A stretch of 64,000 nucleotides of DNA from Chrysemys picta bellii. Taxonomy: Eukaryota; Chordata; Testudines; Emydidae. The notes beneath the pieces were generated by a model. It was given only the letters and a program-made list of their open reading frames with translations, made no database searches and had not been told where the DNA came from. The stretch covers positions 33,640,998-33,704,997 of the forward strand of contig NC_088791.1 in the NCBI RefSeq assembly GCF_011386835.1, read 5' to 3'. Positions 22,346 to 34,679 of the stretch are shown here, in pieces (the stretch's first letter is position 1; each line of letters opens with the position of its first letter). Made by a program: the position numbers and the translations under genes.

Positions 22346-24282
22346 TTATAAGGTGGGAGGTGGCAACAGTGTCATTCTCACAAGAAACAACTTAGTCACC
22401 TAGGCTGCCTGACTCAGGAGAGGGGTTCCCGGTGTGGGGAACAGCAGAGATAGGTGCTTCCCTACAGCTCAGACTTATGAACCTATCTCCTGGGAAATGG
22501 GCTTGAGCACCTGTAGCCATTGTTGCTCTAGTTCAGGGGTGAGGATCAATTATTTCAGGTATCCCAAAGGAGATACATGAGGGATTTATTATTTTTGTAT
22601 AGATCTATGTATTTCTTGTGCTATTAAAGAAAGGTCAGTGTTGTTTTAGAATCCAATGCAAAGGTTATGTCTGCTTTATGTGTTACATCTATCACATGCC
22701 CTTTAAGTGTTAACCTGAGGACCCAGAGTATCCACACAGCTGGAGTTCTGGGAGAGGGTGTGTTTAAGGTAAGGAAGAGCCTCCGTTTCTATTACTTTTC
22801 ATGCAGTCTCTTCATTCTGGGAAATGGGACTCTCTTCATTCTGGGACTACCACGTGTGTGAGAATCCCTGGCAGTGCTGCTCAAATGGCCCCTTGCTGAC
22901 AAGGGTTCTGCTGCCATATGCATAAAGATCAAGACCTTTACTTTCCATCTAAAATTATCTTTATTTAAGATCAAGGAAAACAGAAAAGGACATAAATGAA
23001 GTCTTCCTGAGAGAGCACAGCATGTACGTCTCCTCTTTCACAAGACGCAGAGACTCTGAAAACCAAATGACTGATGAGTGCTGCACACAGGAAGAGCCCT
23101 CAGAAAACAGGGGCTGTGTACAGAAAAAGAAAGTCATCATATTTTCATAGGTACATATAGCACCTCTAGGAAAACTGTAAGGAGCCCTTGGGATAGTGAA
23201 AAGGCAAAAAAACCCCATCCTTCTAAGCAGACCTTTGGGGAGCTGATAAGTGTGGAAGCTGGACACCTCCTTCTTGAGAGAAGAAGTGAGATATAGATCT
23301 ACAAAAGGAAACTTCACGGTGTTCTTCTTCCCAGAGCGCCTGCCCCCCTGCCATGAGAAGGTAAAACCTGAGCACATGCACAGCTGTATACACACAAGCA
23401 TATCGCCTCGTCCATTAAAATAAGTTGGGTTTGTGCACACATCTAAGGGCAGAATATAGTGCTAAGTAAGGAAATGGTATTAAAGAGTACTGGAAGAATT
23501 TGCATTCAGCTGTCCATATACAAGGAATGTGCACGATTCCAAATAAGTGGCAGCTGGTAGAGTGGGACATGTGATCAGAAAAAATGTTATTGTGACAATA
23601 CAATTATAATTAGACTGGTTAGAGATTGTCCAGGATAACTGCTGAGATAATTACAGTAATGAGCTTGTCATACAACGGATTTGCAAAGTTCCATGGTTTT
23701 AGGATGCAGGGATGATTTCTTATTTCTGTTTCATTAGATATTTTGTATATAATATTGGCTTATTTTCTCATTTGAATTGAACATTAAATTGATTGTATTT
23801 TGGCCTTAATTAAATTCCATCTTTCCCTAGGTATTTTGTGATTAAAAGAATCAATGAAAAAAGTTTTTTTATGTATATTTTGAAATGTTCCTGTAAAAGA
23901 ACTGTCGATAAACAGTGGAATCTGTTTATAGAGTCACATCCTATTTTTAATTCAGTCCATGCTTGGACAAAGTAGTGCACACTGACTACAGTATTTGGCC
24001 CATAGAGAACTTGGATATGCTGAAACTCAGTTTAAAGAGGAGCAAAAGTCCCAAATTGCTTCATTATAGTTCAATGAACTTTCACTCCTAGTACATTGAA
24101 CCTTCATTCTGTTTTTAGTGTAATTTCATTATACTATAAGTGGGTTCCATTGTGTTACTTATCATACAATGCAGTTATCTTCTTGCTGAGCATAGAGGAA
24201 AAAGGCGGGTGAATTGTCAGTGTCCCATGGTATGAGAGAGGAGGAAGAATCCATTACTCCAGATCCAAACCCAACTGCTCTT
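22346..24282. other. Non-coding stretch, no gene recognised
   Basis: Two small curiosities: a 16-bp word TCTCTTCATTCTGGGA repeated with a 24-bp period at 22807-22846, and a 31-bp segment at 23297-23327 that repeats 22071-22101 with two mismatches. The open frame 22961-23440 (minus) is Phe/Ser-rich and unrecognised. Confidence 0.35.
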
Positions 24283-24559
24283 AGGATTTGTCTATCTACA
24301 CCTCAAACTGGAGGTGTACATTCCAGCGTGAGAAGACATATCCATGCTAGCCTTAATAGCAGTGGGACAGGCTAGTCACCCCAAGTACTTACCAATCCAC
24401 GTATCTGCCATGATGCTAGGCATATACTCAAAGCAACTAGCCCCTCCCACTCCTGTGGTGACACTCTATTTTTAGTATACTATCTTGATCAGAGCTAGTT
24501 CCGGATATGTCTTCTCAAGCTGGAATTTACACCTTCAGCTTGAAGTGTAGACATATGCT
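24283..24559. mobile_element. MITE, foldback, GTCTACA-type termini
   Basis: The left arm AGGATTTGTCTATCTACACC and its inner CTCAAACTGGAGGTGTACA mirror the right arm TACACCTTCAGCTTGAAGTG-TAGACATATGCT. Several AGAAGACATATCC / GGATATGTCTTCT pairs lie inside. It is related to the element at 13180. Confidence 0.72.
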
Positions 24560-25545
24560 CAGTGGGAAGGGAAGAGGAGCGATATTCCCACACTACACCA
24601 GGAGTAAAGACATAGGGTGAGAGTCTGGCTTCAGTTACACTAAATGTGGATTAACCTGAGGAAAAGTTAATTAGGGCCAGATTTTCATCTTGTTTACAAA
24701 ATTGTGAAGTCTAGATTTAGTCCACTGACTTCAGTGAAGTTATTCCAACACTCTAGTTCAAATAAGATCAGAATCTGGGCTATGGAATTGGCATGGGATA
24801 AAAGGAGGCCCTGGCATTTTCCCAAGGAAGAGGTCAGATTGGGGGGAAATCTATTGCTGGGAAGGTCATCTGTTTGTATTGTGAACTCTTGGATCAAAGG
24901 AAGGCAACGAGAGTTTGCCGGTGTATAAACTAAGCATGAAAATGAGTTAGGACTTTAGAATTTGGCCCACTGTGAAAGTTTGGGGCAAAACCCACTTTGT
25001 TTTAAAAGAGTCCCACCAGGCTTGATTATATTAACTATACTGCAATTATGTTAATGGGCAATTTGTTCATAATGGCACAAAGAAAAATCTAAAAGTCCCC
25101 AGGCTGTAGAAATGGGAACATAATGTGGGTGAGATCGGCATATTACTCATTTTCTTTCTTCTAACATCAAATACTTTGGTACTGTTATTGTTAAAAGAAA
25201 TAAACACGCACATCTATGTAATTTTGACTCTGTTATATTGGTATACAATTAGCCTATTAATATGAAGCATTTCTGCAGTACATTAGTTTCTACCTGGGGA
25301 AAGGAACTGCACACAGCTTTTTGACATATGTTGCAAACATCTCTACTGTAATAGGATATATGTGGCAAAGGATGTATGAATAAGTTTAAAGTATGAAGTC
25401 AAATCTAAATACTGTAAAACAAATGCATTTTAAATAGACACTGGGCTACATCCTTTGATTTCAATAGATTTACACCACTTTTTCTATATGACAGGGGACA
25501 AATCCTGCCCTGTGTTGTACTAGTATGCTGGATGGTGTGGTTGAA
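24560..25545. other. Non-coding AT-rich stretch
   Basis: No gene, repeat boundary or RNA-like feature recognised. Confidence 0.35.
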
Positions 25546-25553
25546 ATGGTAAG

Positions 25554-27168
25554 CAGGGGCGGCTCTAGGCACCAGCAAAGCAAGCACGTGCTTGGGGCAG
25601 CCCATTTGCAGGGGCGGCAGGGATCCAGCATGGGAGCTGAGAACCAACAGGGGGCCCTGGGAGCTGTAGTTCCTTGGTTAGCTCCCTGCCTATAGAGCCA
25701 CCCCTGGAGCAGGGAAAGAACTACATTTCCCAGCATTCCCTTGGCCACTACCAACAGGAAAGAGGGGAAGGGAGTGAGGAAGCTGAGACCTCATGCTGCA
25801 GCCTGCTGTGAATGGAGAGCTGCACTGTGAGTAGGGATACCATATTTTAACATTCAAAAAATAGGACACTCCACAGGGAGGGAGGGTAGCCCCACCCTGC
25901 CACCATCCACTCCCTCTGACTGCCCCCCACAGAACCCCCAAGCCATCCAACCCCCCCTGCTCCCTGTCCCCTGATCACCCCCTCCCGGGACCCCTGCCCC
26001 TAACTGCCCCCCAGGACCCCACCCCCTAAGCACCGCTGCTCCTTGTCCCCTGATTGCCCCCTCCTGGGACTCCTGCCCCTAACTGCCCCTTGGGACCCCC
26101 ATCTAAGCCTCCCTTCTCCTTGTCCCCAACTGCCCCCTCTTGAGACCCCCCCAACTTGTGCCCTAGGACCCCACACCTTACCTGTCCCCTGACAAACCCC
26201 CGGGACTCCCATGCCTATCCAACCACTGCCTGTCCCCTGACTGCCCCCCAAACCTCTGACCCATCTAACCCCCCTTCTCCCTGCCCCTGACTGCCCCCCC
26301 AAGCCTCCGCCTCATCCAACCCCCCAGCCCCCTTACTGTGCCACTCAGACCAGCATGTCTGGCTCCGCGCAGCGCCAGACACACTGCTGCATACATGCTG
26401 CCGTGCTCCCCCGCAGAGCCACAGCCTCCCGCCCCACCACCTGCCTTCTAGATTTGAACACCTCAAAATTCAGGAGTGCTCAAGCTCAGTTTGGGCAGCT
26501 GTTACTTCATTTCTCCCAAATCAAATATACTGATCCACTGTAACTTGCTGTAGAAAAAGTAGGATAAAATTGAGCAAGAAATGCTTCCCAGTGGTTATTA
26601 GGACTGGAATTGCTATTTTCAACAGCCATTGCCTTTTTGTTTGTTTGTTTAAAAGGAAGACAGTGATATTGCATTGGCAAATTCCCCATAGAAAGAAAGA
26701 GAGGAACAAAAGAATAATAAAGGCATCTCAACTTTTCCTCATTTATGTAGGACAATCTTATAATATGCATCCAGATATCCTCCAGTCACATAAGCTGAAA
26801 TTGTTCCACTTTAGTGCAGTTCTGTAACCATATGGGAACCAATCCTGTCTGTGTTCTGTGAACACCCAAAATTCTGGCTGAATGACCTGCCGTGGGAGCG
26901 AGTTACCAGTGACCCAGGGCTGCAGCGGAAGGAGGGTGCAGGTGAGGGGGGGGAGAGCCCAGGTCTGGGACGGCAGGAGGTGTGTGGGGGGGGGTAATGG
27001 TGGGGAGGAATGAGGTAGCCCAGAGCTGGGGCGGTAGGGGGTGTGGTGGTGGGGGAAGAGCCCAGGGCTGAGGCAGCAGGGGGGTGTGGCGAGGAGCCCC
27101 GGGCTGGGATGGGGGGGCAGCCAAATTTTTTTTTGCTTGGGGATGCAAAAAACCTAGAGCCGGCCCTG
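25554..27168. mobile_element. Non-autonomous hAT element, 1615 bp, perfect target duplication
   Basis: The left terminus CAGGGGCGGCTCTAGG and right terminus CCTAGAGCCGGCCCTG are inverted with one mismatch. The identical 8-bp sequence ATGGTAAG flanks both sides (25546-25553, 27169-27176). The interior has no transposase. It carries a C-rich degenerate array at about 25870-26330 built from CTGCCCCC / GGGACCCC words, and a G-rich counterpart at 26930-27115. The frames at 25999-26466 and 26811-27299 are composition-driven (Gly/Arg- or Pro-rich) and are not genes. It shares terminal sequence (GGCTCYAGGCACCAG) with the 299-bp element at 30651. Confidence 0.95.
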
Positions 27169-27176
27169 ATGGTAAG

Positions 27177-27689
27177 ACAGCACATGGAAAGTCTTCCTCC
27201 TTCAATAATGTACTTATGCAGCAGCCGTAAAAGATTCACCAATATGTGGTAAAGAGTGCTAGATGGGAGTTTAGCCAGCGTATCTGTCACAAAGCTCAAG
27301 GTAACATCATCTGACCAGTAGTGTGCATGGTCAACTCCCCAGGCTGTATGTTGCTCTCAGCAGCATATGCTGAGGTGGAACATGTACCACTTTGGAGCAG
27401 CTGTAAGGTGTGCCACCACCATGCAACTCACCAGACATCCCATCCTGGTCTAAGCCACCATGCCCCAATCCTGGTTGGATGGTCTTGACATTTTAAACAC
27501 TGATAGCTCCACTTTGCTGCCTCCCCATACACAACACCGAAAATGGATTTGCCCTATATACCTTCAAATATTAGACTGCTCCCCTCAGTGTGAGTCACAT
27601 GATGAAAGCATCGGTGACTATGATAGACTTTACAGCTTGCCCTAGAGGATTGTAGTCCTTTGATGGCCATCATGAAGTAGCTAGAGCTG
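27177..27689. other. Non-coding stretch, no gene recognised
   Basis: Unremarkable mixed-composition DNA. Confidence 0.35.
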
Positions 27690-28300
27690 AGTGATTCTTC
27701 AATTTATTGGCAGTTCAGAAAAATTGAAAGAACATTTGGTACAGGCTGACCCAAAACCAGTGTGTTTTGGAATTTTCGGCAAATCAAAATGTTGGAAAAA
27801 ATTGTTTCTGGTTAAACAAAAATGTTTAATTTTAATTTTGGACATTTAAAAAAAAAATAAAAGAAAAAGAAATTAAGGGCTAGATTCACAAAATCAAGGA
27901 AGAGGAGATAGCAGTGGCTAGCCAATAGCCTAGTGATTAGGGTACCTCAAGAGCTGGAATTTAAACCCAGTTCTCCTACCTTCCAATGAGTACCCTAGCT
28001 ATTGGGTATATGGCAGGGAGATGGGGGGCAGGAGTGGCATCTCCACAACCTCCTTGGCCTTACAAATGGTGCCCAAATCCCTTTGTGAATGTGAAAAATC
28101 AGAATGTTTAATTTCAATAAACATTTTCATATTTGTAATTTTTTCCCTTTTTTTTTCACCAAAACAACTTGCTGAATTTAACATGAATTTACAAAATGCT
28201 TTGGTTGATCTGCATTTTTCAGAAAAAAAAATCAACCAAAAATTTTCACCCAGTTCAAAGGAAATTGAACAACACTGCCACATTCTGGAGATGGAGAAGA
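27690..28300. repeat. AT-rich foldback repeat with inverted tRNA-like centre
   Basis: Arms rich in AAAATTTT-type words (AGAGCTGAGTGATTCTTC to about 27880, and 28085-28260) flank a centre where TAGCCTAGTGATTAGGGTAC (27927-27946) is opposed by GAGTACCCTAGCTATTGGG (27988-28006). The same general plan, with different centres, appears at 34680-35215 and 49440-49985. The 127-codon frame at 28021-28404 is an AT-rich by-product. Confidence 0.5.
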
Positions 28301-28869
28301 CCCACATAGGGCTACTGGTTATGGCAAAGGCATGGGTCCCTTGGTCTCTGTGGTGGTGGAGAGGGCAGACAAAGCAAAAAGAAAACATCGCTCATTGTTG
28401 GTGAAATAGCTATAAGCCAAGGCCAAAGTGTTCAATCATGGGTGTTTTGGTGTCACCTTTTAACGATTCTCAGTAATGCAGTTTGTCGATGAGAGCTAGT
28501 CCAATGGTTTTCTGATGGAAAATATAGTTTCCAGATTTTTTTTCATGATTCATGATCCATGATTTTGTGAAGAATGGAGCACCCTCACTGTGCTTACATT
28601 ATTTAAAACCTGGTTAATAGTGCTGCAGGATCATACTCTAGTATTTTCTATTCAGCATTAGGAAAATGGGGGTCATTTAAAGGTTTTTGCCTCTGAACTT
28701 TGAAATCTCCTACCTGAAAACTATATCTGATTAGACAACAGCATACACTTCTGGATAAAAAAAATCATAGAGAAAGGAAATGAATTAGATTCTAAGAATA
28801 AAAGATGAGCCATGAGAGCGCACTATAAAACTTAATCTATACAGCCTACAGAATAAGATGTTAAGAGAA
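28301..28869. other. Non-coding stretch, no gene recognised
   Basis: AT-rich, nothing identified. Confidence 0.35.
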
Positions 28870-29125
28870 GATTTAATTTAAGTGCATAAAATCTTAAACA
28901 GTGTCAACACAGTCAGCTCAAGTTACTATTTTCAGCTCAGTACAGATGGTGCGGAATAAGGGGACATAAATGGAAATTAGGGAAAAAAGAATATTGAGTA
29001 GAAAAACAAACACTAGATTCATTCAAGAAAAAATTAGATGTTATCTTGAGGAAATGGAATATTAAAGCAGAAACAAGACCCGATGAGCTGAGTGGCCTAT
29101 GCTTATGCGTCCCAAAATTCATATG
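28870..29125 (+). repeat. L3/CR1-type LINE 3' end, diverged
   Basis: The order of words AGATTCATTCAAGAAAAAAT-TAGATG, GATGAGCTGAGTGGCCTATG and the tail TTCATATGTTTATATG resembles the 3' terminus of ancient L3-like CR1 elements. It may derive from the same LINE lineage as 29880-31880, though it lies upstream of it and so is a separate insertion. Confidence 0.5.
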
Positions 29126-29879
29126 TTTATATGTCTCAGCTCAGATATAAAACTTAGTTCCAGTTCTGAATGGAGGAAAATATGTGGTTTGTATTGAATG
29201 CAAAGGCTATTATTTTGGTGTATACTATTCACAAACAATTCAGCATTCTGCATACAGAGCCTAAACACTACTTAGGCTTAAGCAGAGCAATTAATTCATA
29301 GCTAATGATTTCTTTGAAGAATGTACCCTCTTCTGTCTATGAATTTTCTATGAGCACACTGTGATTTTCTCTAATTTATTCACTTTGAAATTATTATCCA
29401 AATAAATTCTTTGAATAACTCTTAGTCTGTAGATTGTATGACAGCAGTTCATTTTGTGGGACTGATATTCAACATTTGAGTTGGTTTGTTTTAACTAAAC
29501 ACACTTGGTATTCAGTTTCCCTACCTACCAGGAGGAGGTCCTCTTTGAATCAGGCTTCTTCTGTGAATATCCTCATTTAAGAGTTGGATCATTCACTTTC
29601 CATTAATAGAATCCAAATTTGTTTTAGAATCTGAAGTTTCTGCAAACATTGCTGGCAGCAAACTCTTTTCTGGGCTAATGGAAAGAGTAGCAAATGGGGC
29701 ACAAATACAATATTTTGGTGCCTTAGTAGAGGTGCCGAGGCTCTAACCATTGGATCTTTGATCAGATTCACTGTTTGAAGTCTCTGAGTGGTTAATCACT
29801 CCCTGGAGATGAAAGCTGAGCTAAGCAGGAAACGTGATATAAAATGTCACTTTCTAGGTGAACTCAAGAGCTGAGAATA
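29126..29879. other. Non-coding stretch, no gene recognised
   Basis: AT-rich, nothing identified. Confidence 0.35.
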
Positions 29880-31880
29880 GAAGCAGCTAACGTGAGAGTT
29901 TTGGAGGGAGATGAGACAGGGAGTGAAAAAGGCTTTCCTTTCAGTTTCAGGTCAATGTGAGATTTCAAAGATAGCCAGCACTGGAAAAGTAGTGGTGATC
30001 TGCAACAGATGTCCCATATTTTCTTTCCTGCCTGTGGTCAGAAGGGACTTTCTGTGCATGAAGTGCAAGTTGGTGGCTGTGCTGGAGGAGAAGATTGTTG
30101 GATTGTAGGGGCAAGTAAAGATGCTAATGAGATGTTGAGGAATGCCTAGACAACCAGCTTCAGAAAACATCAGTACTCCAGGTTCAAGGAAGAAAGGAGC
30201 TGGACACCAATGAGCTTGGAAAAGAGGCCTGGCAGTTTGTAACCTTCAGAGAGAAGAGGCCACAACAGCATTCCACATGACTAGAGATGGACGAGGATGG
30301 GCATGCTGTGGCCACCAGAGAGAAGTAACAAAAAGGAGGGTAAAAGGAGGGAAGATCTGAACACTTAGCACAAAATCAAGATGTTGAGAACAAAATTAAT
30401 CAAGGAACCAAAGGACATGAAAAGAAGAAATTCTTTTATTGCCTATACACCAATGCTAGGAGCCTGGGTAACAAACAAGAGGAACTGGAATTGCTGATTT
30501 ATGAACTTACATTAATCTACTGAAACCTGGTGGGATGTTACCTGGGACTGGAATGTTAATATCAATGGTTATAACCCATTTAGGAAGGATCAAATGGGCA
30601 AAAAGGGAGAGGACGTGACACTCTATGTCAAAAATGGCATTACCTGTTTCCAGGCCCGGCTCCAGCTTTTTTGCCACCCCAAGCGGCGGAAAAAAAATAG
30701 AAAAAAAAAGAAAAAACAGATTGAGCTGCCGCCGAAGTGCCGCCAAAGACGAAGAGATTGAGTGAAGGAGCCGCCGTTGATTTGCCGCCGAAGACTGAAG
30801 CGGAGATTGAAGCGGAGCAATTGAGTTGTTGCTGCTGAATTGCCGCCGCAGATCCAGACGTGCCGCCCCAACAATGGACAGAGTGCCGTCCCTTTCTATT
30901 GGCAGCCCCAGGCACCTGCTTCCTTCACTGGTGCCTGGAGCCGGCCCTGCCTGTTTCTCACTAACTGATAACGCCGAAGAAAATGATCTTGAATGCTTAT
31001 GGATCAATGTCCTAAAATATAAAGCACAAGATGGGTTATTAGTTGGAGTCTACTGCAGACCACCAAATTATACTAGGGAATAGGATGACTGGCTCTTGAT
31101 GCATCTATCTATAATGTGTAGGAAAAAAGCTGCATGATATTGGGGGACTTCATTTTGAGTGACATATGCTGGAAGTCTCATGCTGCCATTACTGAAACTA
31201 CTTTGGAGTTTCTGAATATTTTAGATGACAGTTTCTTAAGTCAAAAGGTGTTGCATCCAACACATTTATAAAGTACAAACGGAATGATGTTCAGATGAGT
31301 GATATACGTATACTTGTTCCTTTAAAAGAGCCAATTTCACAAAGATGAAAACAATTAGAGCCAAATTAGTTGGGAGGAAGAATTGAATCAGAAAAATGTG
31401 ATTGATAATTGGGAATTGTTTAAGAACACTTTACTAGATCTTCAAAAGTTTCAATTCCATAACTGAGGAAGAAGGCTGTATTGTTCAAAAAGTGACCTGG
31501 TTTAGAGGGGAATAAAAGGCAGCTATAAAAAGTTTTTTTATATAACAAATGCAATAAAGGGGAGAGGGATAGTAATCAATATAAATCAGAAGCTAGGAAT
31601 TATAGAAAAATGATAAGGGGAGCAAAGGGACATAAGGAGAAATCAATGCCCAGCAGAGTTAAGGATAGTAAGAAGGAGTTTTACAAGTATAATAGAAACA
31701 AAAATAATCCTAACAATGTTATTGACCTGTTACTAGATGGAAATGGTAGAATTATTAATAATGCAGAAAAGGCAGATATGTCAAATAAATATTTCTGTTC
31801 TGTATTTGAGAAAAAACAGATAATGTAGTTATAACATATGATAACACTCCTTCCATTCTATTAATATCTCAGGAGGATGT
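29880..31880 (+). pseudogene. L3/CR1-type LINE, ORF1 and ORF2 remnants, interrupted by a hAT element
   Basis: An old non-LTR retrotransposon on the plus strand. The ORF1 remnant at 29911-30108 has Cys pairs CNRCP and CMKCK followed by LVAVLEEKIV, a zinc-finger-like layout of this LINE group. The ORF2 endonuclease start is readable at about 30440-30500 (YTNARSLGNKQEELELL) in a different frame, and GVYCRPPN at about 31040-31070 is the typical endonuclease active-site neighbourhood. The linker to the RT domain is at 31610-31828 (SKKEFYKYNRNK, DGNGRI, SNKYFCSVF). The RT itself is lost after about 31880. Numerous stops and frameshifts mark it as long dead. A 299-bp hAT element sits inside it at 30651-30949, and removing that element joins the LINE text across its duplicated 8 bp. 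Confidence 0.82.
30651..30949. mobile_element. Non-autonomous hAT element, 299 bp, perfect target duplication
   Basis: It starts CAGGCCCGGCTCCAGC and ends GGTGCCTGGAGCCGGCCCTG, an inverted pair. CCTGTTTC is duplicated exactly at 30643-30650 and 30950-30957. The interior is built from GCCGCCGAA / TTGAGTGAAG words and carries no transposase. Its right end (reverse complement CAGGGCCGGCTCCAGGCACC) matches the terminus of the 1615-bp element at 25554, so both were probably moved by one transposase family. Confidence 0.94.
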
Positions 31881-32212
31881 TAAACAGAAGCTTTTAAAGT
31901 TTGGAGGGTGAAGGTGGGAAGTTCTTTTACTTCTCGAACACCCAGGGCCAGGTTCTCAGCTGGTATACATCCATACAGGTCCAGTGACTTCAATACTCAT
32001 TTGCATCAGGTGAGGAGCTGGCCCATTGGGGGTTTAACAACACTCCAACTCATTTTGTGAACTAATATCAACAATAATAAAAAATAAATAAAAATAATGA
32101 TGCTCACAAGATCTAATGTAACCAAACTCGAGCCTCTAGACTAAAAAACCCACAACCCCCAGGTTACTTCTAACATCCTTCATTATTCATTCAACAAAAG
32201 AGTGATATAAAA
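31881..32212. other. Non-coding stretch, no gene recognised
   Basis: AT-rich, with no features seen. Confidence 0.35.
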
Positions 32213-32587
32213 CAGTGCTTCTCAGCTAGCGGTATTTGGGGGTATATCAACTCATCTAGATATTTTCCTAGTTTTACAATGGGCTACATAAAAAGCGCTA
32301 GCAAAGTCAGTACAAACTAAAATTCCATAGACAATGATTTGTTTATACTGCTCTGTATACTATACACTGCAATGTAAGTACAATATTTATATTCCAATTC
32401 ATTTATTTAATAATTATATGGTAAAAATGAGAAAATCAGCAATTTTTCAGTAATAGTGTGGCGGTGACACGTATGTATTTTTACGTCTGAGTTTGTGAGG
32501 TTTTAAGTGAGGTGAAACTTGGCAGTACACAACACAAATCAGACTCTTCAAAGGGGTTTAGTAGTCTGGAAAGCTTGAGAGCCATTG
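32213..32587. mobile_element. hAT-type MITE, about 375 bp
   Basis: It begins CAGTGCTTCTCAGCTAGCGG and ends AAGCTTGAGAGCCATTG, which are imperfect inverted copies (CAGTGGYTCTCAA-type termini of reptile hAT MITEs). The interior is AT-rich with no coding capacity. The flanking 8 bp do not match well, so the copy is old or the ends are slightly misplaced. Confidence 0.65.
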
Positions 32588-34679
32588 CTATCAGCTCTAC
32601 GGTGCTGCATACAGTAATACTTCTAACATTAAAATACTCATCTCTTCATCTGTTTCCAGTGTTTTGTACATTATGGGAAACAGTTTTTCATTACACATTT
32701 ACCTATTTAATTGGAACATACTGGACTACTGTGTCTTTGTCCCCCTCTGCTAGTTGAACAACATATGAGGCCATCAGTCAGCTAGTGTGTGGACTTCATC
32801 CTCTATCTCAAGTGGTCAAGCCCTGTGCTTTGGAGCTGGTGGTCCTGGTTCAGTTACTGTTGATGACTGAGATGTTAAAAGTAAAGGCCCATTGTCCAGA
32901 TATAAAACTGTATCTTCTCAAACATCTGAAATTGAAATACTTGCAATAGCAGAGAAATGACATATTTAACTTGTACCTTTTAGATCATCCCCTCCTACAA
33001 AGATTTTCTATTATCCTTTTGCCAAGCGGAACAACAGACATCCTCCCAACCCTCCCCCTTGCCTGTCCACCCTTTACACAAGTCTGCTCACCTACTGTCC
33101 TCTTCCACCTACCAACACAAAACATTTGACAGGTGTAGAGAAACGGTGCCACATAGGTGGCTAAGCCGGCGTCCATGTATGAAGATCCCCTCTTTCAGTG
33201 GATCTAGGAGAGGCACAATCTGATCCTTTCTTTGAAATCTGCAGGTTAATCAGAACAATGTTCAGATCTACACTAATAGCTGGTGCTAGCAATTTTTACA
33301 GTCTTTGCCCTAGAAACATCAATGATTTTTCTGACTCGTCTGTAAGTTATTGCCATGATCCTCTTACATATTGTATTTGAATGAGAAACACTTTTAAACA
33401 AAAGGCTGAAGAAGAGAGTTAAAAAATGTTGTCCTTTTATGTTCATTTGAAACATATTCTTATGTAACCTCTGAAAATGACTGCTATAAAATTCTATTAT
33501 TTATTCCAATTCAGTAGTGCAGAAAGTCACAGTACCAATTCATATCTTAAAGAGGAGCCTAACGTGTGGAGTTCACTATAGTCCAAATAATGTACTAATT
33601 AGCTGCTGTTACAAGGATTTACACTATCACAAATCAAAGCTTTTTAGAAGAAAATGTTCTTCCATCTTAGAAAGCTAGTCTGGGAGGAAGTCAGTGAAAG
33701 GCCCTGAGGATATATATGCATAATATTCATCTCAGTGTAGATTAAACACATATTAAATTTAAAAAATGTGTAGCCTCTGGACAGGACAAGCTGCAGTATC
33801 TTCTGATGCAAGTCACTGAAATGAAAAATCATATACAGTTAGAATGTTTATATCTATAACACTGGATACTCTGATCTCTTAAAGGACTTTATTTCCCAGA
33901 CTTTAGGTTACGCTGGGGTGGCCGCAGCAAGAAGAGGAATGACAAAGTTTGCTAGTGTTTCCTTTTACTTGTTTCCTTTTACTTTTATGTTTTTGTCAGG
34001 GCTTCTGTTATTAATCTCATTATTTAGCATAAATAAATAGCATACATTTAGCATAAATAGCATATGTTACATCAAACTTTTAATGTTGCTGGGCTGAAAT
34101 ATGGATTGCAACTATGAAATATAGAATGTAATGCACTCATCACTCCTTGTCTCTTCCTCCCCTTTCAGCTTCTCTTGTGTTTCCATGCCTCAGTGAGAAG
34201 GTGACAGCTTACCCTGAGATAGCACACCTCTGTCCAGGCCCCTTGACTGAGACTGATTGGGGAATGAAGAACCTAGTTCCCATCAGAATCTCTCAATTGA
34301 GGGATTCTTTTTCTCTTTGAAGATGTCTGTATGAAATTATTCCTAGAACAGTAACCTTACCCACAACAAAATTCATTAAAAACTATTTTTAATTAAATTA
34401 AATTAAATTAATAGATAATCAATTGTTTGCTTACCATCTCTCAATTTACACTTCTCAAACAGAGAACTGGACAGTGAATAGTATTTCTCTCAAAAAAGCA
34501 ATCTTCTCTCTTTTATTATGCTTTGGTCAGCCTCTCATCAATTCTCACTGTCCAGATACATACTCCTTGGTATGTCCAGATATCTCCCATCAAGCCCCTA
34601 CATCTGGGTCACCTGGCGTATTCATACATGCCTCCAGTGATCTAGGACAGCCACCCCCGCTTTCCACAGTAGAGCTCGT
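32588..34679. other. Non-coding stretch, no gene recognised
   Basis: Two kilobases of AT-rich DNA. A short ATTAAATTAAATTAAATTA-type pentanucleotide array lies at about 34390-34412. No coding exon recognised. Confidence 0.35.

Noticed and set aside
22961..23440. 159-codon minus-strand frame
   Set aside because: No recognisable domain, a Phe/Ser/Cys-rich translation and no flanking splice or promoter evidence. Kept only as unassigned DNA.
26000..27299. Several 80-160 codon open frames rich in Gly/Arg or Pro
   Set aside because: They lie inside the 1615-bp hAT element and reflect its C-rich and G-rich arrays. They overlap on both strands and lack any domain.
28021..28404. 127-codon open frame
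   Set aside because: It overlaps an equal-length frame on the opposite strand, and half of it is the AT-rich arm of a foldback repeat.
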